From: Cellulosimicrobium terreum
GTDB lineage: Bacteria; Actinomycetota; Actinomycetes; Actinomycetales; Cellulomonadaceae
Assembly (NCBI GenBank): GCA_014803435.1
Contig: JACYFD010000002.1
Location: forward strand, 248,001 to 312,000
DNA length: 64,000 nt
Reading direction: 5' to 3'
Below, piece by piece: positions 8,512 through 15,634 of this stretch; position 1 is the first letter of the stretch, and each line of letters opens with the position of its first letter. The notes under the pieces are model-generated. The model was not told the DNA's origin. It did not search any database and saw nothing but the letters and a program-made list of their open reading frames with translations. Position numbers and translations under genes: made by a program.

Positions 8512-9975
8512 ATGTCTGCGCCCACGAGCCCCACCACCCACGAGGACGAGCAGTCCGCACCTCAGCCTTCCGACCCCGCCGCGGGGACCGCAGCAGCCAC
8601 CGTCGCCGCCACCGACGTCGCGTCGGACGTCACCTCGGACGTCGCTGCGCGGCGTCGTACCGGCCGGTGGATCGACGACTGGAACCCGGAGGACCCCACG
8701 TTCTGGCGTGGCGGCGGGCGCCGTGTCGCCACCCGCAACCTGTGGATCTCGGTGTTCGCCGAGTTCCTCGGGTTCGGCGTGTGGGCCATGTGGTCGATCG
8801 TCGTGCCGCAGCTCCCCGCCGCCGGGTTCGCGCTCACGATCGACCAGCAGTTCTGGCTCATCGCCGTGCCGAGCCTCGTCGGGGCCACGCTGCGCATCCC
8901 GTACACGTTCGCGGTGCCGGTCTTCGGAGGCCGCAACTGGACGGTCGTGTCCGCGCTGCTCCTCCTCCTGCCGACCGCGGCGCTGGCCCTCGTCGTGCAG
9001 AACCCCGAGACGCCGTTCGGGCTCATGCTCGGTGCCGCCGCGCTCGCCGGCTTCGGCGGCGGGAACTTCGCGTCGTCGATGGCGAACATCTCGTTCTTCT
9101 ACCCCGAGAAGGAGAAGGGCAAGGCGCTCGGCCTCAACGCCGCCGGCGGCAACCTCGGCACCGCCGCAGTCCAGCTCGCCGTCCCGCTCGTGATCGTCGC
9201 CGGCGCGGGCATCGCGCTCGAGCGGGCCGGGCTCATGATGATCCCGTTCATCGTGCTGGCTGCGTTCCTCGCGTGGCGCTTCATGGACAACCTGTCCACG
9301 GCGAAGGCCGACCCCCGCTCGTTCGCCGCCGCGACGCGCAACAAGCACACGTGGATCATCTCGTTCCTGTACATCGGCACCTTCGGGTCCTTCATCGGCT
9401 ACGCCGGCGCGTTCCCGATGCTGCTCAATGGCCAGTTCCCCGAGGTGACGCTCTCGATCGCCTTCCTCGGCGCACTGGTCGGCTCGGTCACACGCCCGCT
9501 CGGCGGCATCATCGCGGACCGGCTCGGCGGCACCCGGGTCACCATCGCCTCCTACGGGGTCATGGCGCTCGGCGCGTTCGGCGCGATCCAGGCCCTCCAG
9601 TCGCACAGCTTCGGCCTGTTCTTCGGCTCGTTCCTCCTCCTGTTCGTCGCCACAGGCGTCGGCAACGGGTCGGTCTACCGCATGATCCCGGCCGTGTTCC
9701 AGGCCGGCGTGACCGACGACGGAGCCGGCGCCGACTCCCTCAAGGCGGCGCGAGCACGCGCCACGAAGGCAGCCGCCGGCTGCATCGGCATCGCCGGTGC
9801 GATCGGCGCGTTCGGCGGGTTCCTCATCCCGCGCGGGTTCGCGGCGTCGAACACCGTCAGCGGGTCCCTGGTCCCTGCCCTGTGGACGTTCATCGGCGTC
9901 TACGTGGTGATGGCCGTCGTCGCCTGGGCCGTGTACCTGCGCAAGGGCTCGGCGCTCGCGTCGGCCCGGATCTGA
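8512..9975 (+). CDS. narK: Nitrate/nitrite transporter, NarK/NasA MFS family
   Basis: This 487-residue major facilitator has a roughly 65-residue hydrophilic N-terminal extension followed by about twelve hydrophobic segments. NarK-family signatures are visible: FAEFLGFGVWAMWS in the first helix, the glycine-rich GFGGGNFASSM in the fifth, and a second glycine-rich stretch (VATGVGNGSVYRM). It would import nitrate for assimilation. The start is ATG 8512 with TAGGAGA 6 bases upstream. The stop is only 11 bases before the nitrate reductase start, so the two are probably co-transcribed. Confidence 0.9.
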   Translation: MSAPTSPTTHEDEQSAPQPSDPAAGTAAATVAATDVASDVTSDVAARRRTGRWIDDWNPEDPTFWRGGGRRVATRNLWISVFAEFLGFGVWAMWSIVVPQLPAAGFALTIDQQFWLIAVPSLVGATLRIPYTFAVPVFGGRNWTVVSALLLLLPTAALALVVQNPETPFGLMLGAAALAGFGGGNFASSMANISFFYPEKEKGKALGLNAAGGNLGTAAVQLAVPLVIVAGAGIALERAGLMMIPFIVLAAFLAWRFMDNLSTAKADPRSFAAATRNKHTWIISFLYIGTFGSFIGYAGAFPMLLNGQFPEVTLSIAFLGALVGSVTRPLGGIIADRLGGTRVTIASYGVMALGAFGAIQALQSHSFGLFFGSFLLLFVATGVGNGSVYRMIPAVFQAGVTDDGAGADSLKAARARATKAAAGCIGIAGAIGAFGGFLIPRGFAASNTVSGSLVPALWTFIGVYVVMAVVAWAVYLRKGSALASARI

Positions 9976-9986
9976 GCAGGCCACCC

Positions 9987-12266
9987 ATGGCACCCGCCCG
10001 CACGCACTGCCCGTACTGCGCCCTCCAGTGCGGCATGTCCCTCGCGCCCGTGCCCGCCGCCACCTCCACGGGCGGGGTGGAGACCACCCCGCCCGTGGAG
10101 GTGGCGCCGCGCGAGTTCCCGACGAACAAGGGCGGGCTGTGCCAGAAGGGGTGGACCAGCGCGAGCGTGCTGCGCGCGACCGACCGTCTGACGACGCCGC
10201 TCCTGCGCGGTGACGACGGCGAGCTGCACCCCGCGTCGTGGGACGCGGCGCTCGACGTCGTCGCCGGCGGGATCGAGCGCGTCCAGGAGGCGCACGGCAG
10301 GGACGCGGTCGCGATCTTCGGCGGGGGCGGGCTGACCAACGAGAAGGCGTACGCGCTCGGGAAGTTCGCCCGCACGGTGCTGCGCACCGCGAACATCGAC
10401 TACAACGGGCGGTTCTGCATGGCGTCCGCGGCGGCGGCGTCGAACCGGGCGTTCGGCATGGACCGCGGGCTGCCGTTCCCGCTCGCGGACCTCGCAGGCG
10501 CGGACGCGGTCCTGCTGCTCGGGTCCAACCTCGCCGAGACCATGCCGCCGTCGGTGCAGCACCTCGCGGGCGTGCGCTCGCGCGGCGGGCTCGTCGTCGT
10601 GGACCCGCGCCGCAGCGCGACGGTCGTGCTCACGGGCGACGCCGAGGCCCGCGAGGGCGTCCCGACGGCTGTCGGCCCCGTCGGCGACCAGGGCCTGCAC
10701 CTGCAGCCCGTGCCCGGGACCGACCTCGTGGTGCTGCTCGCCCTCCTGCACGTCGTCGTGACCGAGGGGCTCGTGGACGAGGAGTACGTCGCGGAGCGGA
10801 CCACCGGGTTCGACGACGTGCGGCGGTCCGTCATGGCCTGGTGGCCCGAGCGCGCCGAGACGGTGTGCGGGGTACCGGCGGAGCGGCTGAGGCACGTGGC
10901 GCGGATGCTCGCCGCGGCGTCGCCGACGCGCGGCGGTGCCGGCGCCTACCTGCTGACCGGGCGCGGCGTCGAGCAGTCGACGCAGGGCACCGCGACCGTC
11001 ACGGCCACCATCAACCTCGCGCTCGCACTCGGGCTGCCCGGTCGCGTGGGGTCGGGATACGGCGCGATCACGGGACAGGGCAACGGGCAGGGCGGTCGTG
11101 AGCACGGGCAGAAGGCCGACCAGCTCCCCGGCTACCGCAAGATCGACGACCCGGCGGCGCGCGCGCACGTCGCCGAGGTCTGGGGCGTGGACCCGCAGAC
11201 CATCCCCGGGCCGGGCATGCCGGCGGTGCAGCTCCTGCGCTCGCTCGGCGGTCCGGACGTGGACGACGCCGGGCGCGTGCGGCCCCGCGTCCTGCTCGTG
11301 CACGGCTCGAACGTCGTCGTCAGCGCCCCGAACGCGGACCGCGTCACGGCAGGGCTGCGCGCGCTGGACCTGCTCGTCGTGTGCGACGTCGTGCCGTCCG
11401 AGACGGCGCTGCTGGCGGACGTCGTGCTCCCCGTGACGCAGTGGGCGGAGGAGGAGGGGACCATGACGTCGCTCGAGGGCCGTGTGATCCGCCGCCGCCG
11501 CGCGGTCGCCGCGCCGGGCGAGGTGCGGTCCGAGCTGTGGATCCTCGCGGAGCTCGCGCGCCGGCTCGGGTCGACGGTCGGCTTCCCGACCGATCCCGCC
11601 GTCGTGTTCGACGAGCTCGCGCGTGCGTCGGCAGGTGGCATCGCCGACTACTCGGGACTGAGCCACGCCCGCCTCGACGCGGACGAGGACACGGACGGGC
11701 CGGGACTGTTCTGGCCCGTCCCCGCGGACCACCCGGGGACGCCGCGCACCTTCCTCGACAGCTTCCCGACGCCGGACGGCCGCGCCCGCACGATCGTGGT
11801 CGACCATGTCGGCCCGAGCGACGACGTGCGCCCCGGCGCACCGATCTACCTCGTCACCGGCCGCGTGCTTCAGCACTACCAGTCCGGCGCGCAGACGCAC
11901 CGCGTGCCCGAGCTCGAGCGGATCGTCGGGGTGCCGTTCGTCGAGATGCACCCGGTCCTCGGGTTCCGCCTCGGCGTGTCCGACGGCGACCGTGTACGCC
12001 TCACGTCGAGCCGCGGTCACGTCGAGGCCGTCACGCGCTGGAGCGACCGCATCCGCCCCGACACGGTCTTCATGCCGTTCCACTGGAGCGGCATCGGGAG
12101 CGTCAACCGCGTCACGACCGACGCGACCGACCCGGTCTCCGGGATGCCCGAGTTCAAGGTCTGCGCGGTCGACGTCCGCGCGGCCCGCAGCACGGACGCG
12201 CTGTCAGCGCCCGGCCGGTCCTGGGACCGGCGCGGTGCTGACAGCGCGCTGGAGGTGAGCGCATGA
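9987..12266 (+). CDS. nasA: Assimilatory nitrate reductase, molybdopterin catalytic subunit
   Basis: This 759-residue bis-MGD molybdoenzyme reduces nitrate to nitrite. An N-terminal [4Fe-4S] site is formed by C8, C11, C15 and C52 (HCPYCALQC and GGLCQKG). The molybdopterin oxidoreductase core and the C-terminal dinucleotide-binding domain (LVTGRVLQHYQSG) follow. The start is ATG 9987. The last codon overlaps the next gene as ATGA. Two oddities are visible. A 49-bp perfect hairpin encodes residues 24-40 between the third and fourth cluster cysteines. A copy of the 44-bp palindromic module forms residues 738-754 near the C-terminus. Neither disrupts the frame. Confidence 0.92.
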   Translation: MAPARTHCPYCALQCGMSLAPVPAATSTGGVETTPPVEVAPREFPTNKGGLCQKGWTSASVLRATDRLTTPLLRGDDGELHPASWDAALDVVAGGIERVQEAHGRDAVAIFGGGGLTNEKAYALGKFARTVLRTANIDYNGRFCMASAAAASNRAFGMDRGLPFPLADLAGADAVLLLGSNLAETMPPSVQHLAGVRSRGGLVVVDPRRSATVVLTGDAEAREGVPTAVGPVGDQGLHLQPVPGTDLVVLLALLHVVVTEGLVDEEYVAERTTGFDDVRRSVMAWWPERAETVCGVPAERLRHVARMLAAASPTRGGAGAYLLTGRGVEQSTQGTATVTATINLALALGLPGRVGSGYGAITGQGNGQGGREHGQKADQLPGYRKIDDPAARAHVAEVWGVDPQTIPGPGMPAVQLLRSLGGPDVDDAGRVRPRVLLVHGSNVVVSAPNADRVTAGLRALDLLVVCDVVPSETALLADVVLPVTQWAEEEGTMTSLEGRVIRRRRAVAAPGEVRSELWILAELARRLGSTVGFPTDPAVVFDELARASAGGIADYSGLSHARLDADEDTDGPGLFWPVPADHPGTPRTFLDSFPTPDGRARTIVVDHVGPSDDVRPGAPIYLVTGRVLQHYQSGAQTHRVPELERIVGVPFVEMHPVLGFRLGVSDGDRVRLTSSRGHVEAVTRWSDRIRPDTVFMPFHWSGIGSVNRVTTDATDPVSGMPEFKVCAVDVRAARSTDALSAPGRSWDRRGADSALEVSA
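10058..10106 (+). repeat. 49-bp perfect hairpin inside nasA
   Basis: Two 23-bp perfectly complementary arms flank an AGA loop. The right arm encodes the expected nitrate-reductase residues around PVEVAP. The left arm encodes TSTGGVE-type residues that look like an inverted copy of the right arm. It lies between the third and fourth [4Fe-4S] cysteines and keeps the frame. Confidence 0.9.
12201..12244 (+). repeat. In-frame 44-bp palindromic element, copy C (end of nasA)
   Basis: The ends are intact and the complementarity extends three more bases on each side (GCG/CGC). The core differs from copies A and B (CCGGCCGG and CCTGGGACC). It encodes ALSAPGRSWDRRGADSA, residues 738-754, in the C-terminal tail of the nitrate reductase. 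Confidence 0.88.
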
Positions 12267-14029
12267 GCCGCGTCGTGGTGATCGGCAACGGGATGGTGGG
12301 GGCGCGGTTCGCGCAGGACCTCGTGGCGCGCGCGAACGCCGCGGGCGCGGAGTGCGACGTGACCGTGCTGGGCGCCGAGGAGTACGAGCCGTACAACCGG
12401 GTCCTGCTCAGCGAGGTCGTCGCGGGCAAGGTCGACGTCGCGGCCATCGGGCTCCCGGGGCCCGACGACGCGCGCGTCGTCGTCCGCCGCGGGACCGAGG
12501 TCATCGCGATCGACCGCACCGCGCGCCAGGTCGTGACGGGCGAGGGCACCTACCCGTACGACGTCGTCGTGCTCGCGACCGGCGCGGCGGCCCGCATCCC
12601 GCAGACTCCCGGGCTCACGGACCGTCCCGGCGGGCTGCCGGGCGGCGCGCACGCGCTGCGCACGCTCGACGACGCGCGCGAGATCGTCGCCGCGTCGGTG
12701 AACGCCCGCCACGCGGTCGTCGTCGGGGCGGGCGTGCTCGGGCTCGAGGTGGCGTGCGGGCTCGCGCGGCGCGGCGTCCCGGTGAGCATCGTGCACCCGG
12801 GGGCGAGCCTCATGGACCGCCAGCTCGACACCGCGGCGGGGCGCGTCGTCGAGCGCAGCCTCGCCGGGCTGGGCGTGCGCACGTGGACGCACGCCCGGAC
12901 CGATCAGGTCCGCGTCGGTCCGAGCGGTCGGGTCTCGGGGCTGAGCCTGCGGGTGCCCGACGACGGGGACGAGCGGGTCGTCGACTTCGACGCCGACCTG
13001 CTCGTGCTCGCGTGCGGGACGGTTCCCGAGGCCGGGCTCGCGCGCACGGCGGGCTTGACGGTCGACCGGGGCGTCGTCGTCGGAGCCGACCTCGCGAGCC
13101 CGGACGACCCGCGCGTCTTCGCGATCGGGGACTGCGCGCAGCCTCCCGAGGGCGGGAGCGGGCTCATCGCGCAGGGCTGGGACCAGTCGCGCCGGCTCGC
13201 GCAGGCGCTCGCGGACCAGTTCGCCGGGGACCGTGGCGCTGCCCCGGAACCGGTGGACGACGACGTCGAGCACGACCACCCGCACGTCCGGTTCGGCGAG
13301 CAGGACCGGCCGAGCATGGCGCTGCGCCTCGCGATGAGCGTCGTCACGCGACCCGTCGCCGACCTGTCAGCGTCCCAGGGGTCCAGGGACCCGCAGCGCG
13401 CTGACAGCTCGGCACCCGGAAAGCTGTCAGCGTCCCAGGGGTCCGGGGGACGGCAGGGCGCTGACAGGTCGAGCGGGACCGACGTCGTGCGCGTCAAGGC
13501 CGCGGGCCTCGAGATCGTCACGATGGGCGTGTGCGGCACGCGCCGGGCGCCCGACCCCGCGCACCGCACCGTCGCGCTGAGCGACCCCGTGTCGGGCCGC
13601 CACGTCGAGGTGGTCGTCGCGGACGGTCAGCTCGTCGGTGCCACGTGCGTCGGTGCGCCGGACGTCGGCGCCGACCTCACCGCGACCTACACCCGGCGCA
13701 CACCCGTCCCGGCCGACCCGGCCCACCTCCTGCTGCGACCGGTCGCACAGGCTCCCGCACCGGCGTCGACCCCCACGCACATGCCCGACCGGACCACGGT
13801 CTGCACGTGCAACGGCGTGACGAAGGGCGACATCGTCGCGTGCTGGCACGACGACGGCGCGCGCACCGTCGCCGACGTCGCGCGGGCGACCCGCGCGACG
13901 ACGGGGTGCGGCGGTTGCAAGGACGTCGTCTGCGGGCTCGTCGACTGGTTGGGCAAGGCGGACCCCGAGCAGCCGACGAGCGATCAGTCGCCGGTCAGCG
14001 GCGAGAGGGGGGTGCCGTCGGCGGTGTAG
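12263..14029 (+). CDS. nasC: Nitrate reductase electron-transfer subunit: NAD(P)H/FAD oxidoreductase with BFD-like [2Fe-2S] domain
   Basis: This 588-residue protein resembles the N-terminal half of NirB. A pyridine nucleotide-disulfide oxidoreductase fold carries GNGMVGARF at the N-terminus, EEYEPYNRVLLSEV, a second nucleotide motif (VVVGAGVLGLEVA) and a FAD motif VFAIGDCAQPP. The C-terminus is a bacterioferritin-associated-ferredoxin domain with a [2Fe-2S] site at C514, C516, C549 and C552. It would pass NAD(P)H electrons to the adjacent nitrate reductase. Two palindromic modules occupy residues 367-383 and 387-403, in the region following the FAD domain. The start overlaps nasA by ATGA, and the 3' end overlaps a convergent gene by 46 bp. 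Confidence 0.85.
   Translation: MSRVVVIGNGMVGARFAQDLVARANAAGAECDVTVLGAEEYEPYNRVLLSEVVAGKVDVAAIGLPGPDDARVVVRRGTEVIAIDRTARQVVTGEGTYPYDVVVLATGAAARIPQTPGLTDRPGGLPGGAHALRTLDDAREIVAASVNARHAVVVGAGVLGLEVACGLARRGVPVSIVHPGASLMDRQLDTAAGRVVERSLAGLGVRTWTHARTDQVRVGPSGRVSGLSLRVPDDGDERVVDFDADLLVLACGTVPEAGLARTAGLTVDRGVVVGADLASPDDPRVFAIGDCAQPPEGGSGLIAQGWDQSRRLAQALADQFAGDRGAAPEPVDDDVEHDHPHVRFGEQDRPSMALRLAMSVVTRPVADLSASQGSRDPQRADSSAPGKLSASQGSGGRQGADRSSGTDVVRVKAAGLEIVTMGVCGTRRAPDPAHRTVALSDPVSGRHVEVVVADGQLVGATCVGAPDVGADLTATYTRRTPVPADPAHLLLRPVAQAPAPASTPTHMPDRTTVCTCNGVTKGDIVACWHDDGARTVADVARATRATTGCGGCKDVVCGLVDWLGKADPEQPTSDQSPVSGERGVPSAV
13364..13407 (+). repeat. In-frame 44-bp palindromic element, copy D (in nasC)
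   Basis: Intact ends surround a core beginning GTCCCAGGGGTCC. It encodes DLSASQGSRDPQRADSS at residues 367-383. Copy E follows 16 bp later with the same first 15 core bases except for one position, so the pair may be a local duplication. Confidence 0.9.
13424..13467 (+). repeat. In-frame 44-bp palindromic element, copy E (in nasC)
   Basis: Intact ends are present. It encodes KLSASQGSGGRQGADRS at residues 387-403. The outer flanks read AAG...GTC, whereas copies A and D read GAC...CTC. Confidence 0.9.
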
Positions 14030-15396
14030 CCCACGACGACGACGGGCGGGACGTCGGTCGGCTCGACCTGTCCGACGTCCGCACCCTCGCGCACCCATCC
14101 GGCCGGGTCGGGCCGGGCCCACGCGACGGCCGAGCCGTCGACGTGCGCGGGACCGGACCCGGCGAGGATGTCGATCGCCGCGACCTCGGGAGGCCCGACG
14201 ACGACGAGCTCGGGCAGCCGCGCCTCGTCGCCGCCGGTCCCGCGGTACCAGCGTGCGGCGATCGGGGGGACGGGCAGGGCGAGGCTCGACGCCCGTCCGG
14301 CCGTTCCGCTGCCGAGGCTGACGGTGTCGAACGTGCTGGACCAGTCGCCCGGATCCCGGACCTCCTGCTGGTCGTCGTCGCGCTCGAACGCCGCGCTGAC
14401 CTCCCACGACCGGTCGTCGCCACCCTGGGGGAAGCTGGCCAGCGCCACGACGGTGGGGCTGCTCCCGTCGGAGAGCGTCGGGGCGTCCCACAGCTCGACC
14501 AGGGGGCTCTCGCGCTGGTCGCGCCCACGCTCGTCGGACGCGGCGTAGGCGTCGCGGAGGGCCGTCCACGTGGCGGGGGCGGTGCCGGGTTCGGTGAGCC
14601 GCGCCCACAGCGTGTCGACGTCGTCCGACTCGACCGCTCCGCCGGTCGTGAGGACCAGCCCCGGTGTGTCCTCGGGCTCCGGGACGGCGCGCACCGACTC
14701 GTGCCGCATCGCCCCGTCGCCCGGGTTGACCAGCAGGCCGTCGACGACGGGCACGTCGACGACCACGGGCGTGGGGTCGTCCCCGCGGCCGTAGGGGAAC
14801 GCGGCCTCGACCGACGTGGGCCCGTCGTCCGTCTGCGGGCGTCCGTCGGGGTCCGCGAGGAGGCTCAGCTGGTCCGCGAGCGGGATCACGGCGACGCACT
14901 CGAGGCAGGTCCCGTCCGAGTCGGCCTCGATGCGGAAGGAGTCGCCCCGCTGCCCGTCGGCGTCGAGGGGTGCGCGGAACGTCGCCACGTGGTCGTCGGA
15001 CCGGAGCACGACGATCCGGCGGCCTCCGGGAGCGTCGTCGTCGGGCTGCAGCCCGTAGGTGGTCGCGCCGGCCAGGGTGTCGTCGGAGAGATCGCCGGCC
15101 CACAGGACCTCGATGCGCTCACCGGGGTCGGGGGGCTCCTCGGCGCCGCCCACGTCCTCGCTGCGCCACGCGTCCGCCGCGACGTCCACCTCCTCCTGGA
15201 GGTCGCCCAGCCCGGCGAGGCTGCCGCGCAGCGAGTAGCCCTCGAGCGTCGATGCCGTCACGGGCTCGTCCACCGGGGCCGGGTCGCGCCGGTCGACGAC
15301 GACCACCACCGCGATCACCGCGGCGATCACCAGCGTCGCCAGCACGGCGAGCAGCGGGAGGTGCCTGCGCCACCACGGTGCCGTCGTCGTGCTCAT
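13984..15396 (-). CDS. Unknown membrane-anchored extracytoplasmic protein
   Basis: This 470-residue protein has a short N-terminus, one hydrophobic helix at about residues 13-37, and a long, acidic, polar remainder rich in Asp, Gly and Pro, as expected for a domain outside the membrane. I recognise no domain family. One CxxC pair (CLEC) is present near residue 165. The start is ATG 15396 with GGAGGAG 4 bases upstream. It is transcribed against the nitrate genes and sits between the nasC and nirB transcription units. Its 3' end overlaps nasC by 46 bp. Whether it has any part in nitrogen metabolism cannot be told. Confidence 0.75.
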   Translation of the reverse strand: MSTTTAPWWRRHLPLLAVLATLVIAAVIAVVVVVDRRDPAPVDEPVTASTLEGYSLRGSLAGLGDLQEEVDVAADAWRSEDVGGAEEPPDPGERIEVLWAGDLSDDTLAGATTYGLQPDDDAPGGRRIVVLRSDDHVATFRAPLDADGQRGDSFRIEADSDGTCLECVAVIPLADQLSLLADPDGRPQTDDGPTSVEAAFPYGRGDDPTPVVVDVPVVDGLLVNPGDGAMRHESVRAVPEPEDTPGLVLTTGGAVESDDVDTLWARLTEPGTAPATWTALRDAYAASDERGRDQRESPLVELWDAPTLSDGSSPTVVALASFPQGGDDRSWEVSAAFERDDDQQEVRDPGDWSSTFDTVSLGSGTAGRASSLALPVPPIAARWYRGTGGDEARLPELVVVGPPEVAAIDILAGSGPAHVDGSAVAWARPDPAGWVREGADVGQVEPTDVPPVVVVGYTADGTPLSPLTGD

Positions 15397-15539
15397 CGAT
15401 CTCCTCCGTCGTGGGTCGGGCTCGGGACCGACCCGGCCCACCGTAGCGAGCGTGGCCCGGTCCGTCCCGGGGTGTCGATGGGCAGACCTCCCCGGGAGGG
15501 CGCTTCTCACACGGCCGCGCACCGGCGGGTGAGCAGACC

Positions 15540-15593
15540 GTTACGGGCGGGCAACGGCCGGGGCACGGTCGCGAAACCCTCGCTCCGTAGCGT
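15540..15593 (+). promoter_or_regulatory. GlnR box and -10 element of nirB
   Basis: The half-sites GTTAC, GCAAC, GGCAC and GAAAC occur at 15540, 15551, 15562 and 15573, each separated by exactly six bases. This matches the published GlnR layout of alternating GTnAC and GAAAC half-sites at 11-bp spacing. A TAGCGT -10 hexamer follows at 15588-15593, and the nirB start is 41 bases further on. The layout is seen directly; binding by GlnR is inferred. Confidence 0.75.
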
Positions 15594-15634
15594 CGGTCGT
15601 ACCTTCTCGCCCCGGAGTCCCCCCAGGAGCCACC

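Noticed and set aside
8667-9974. Upstream extension of nasA through the transporter gene
   Set aside because: The extension reads Arg-rich shadow sequence of narK. The nitrate reductase begins at ATG 9987 with the cluster motif directly after.
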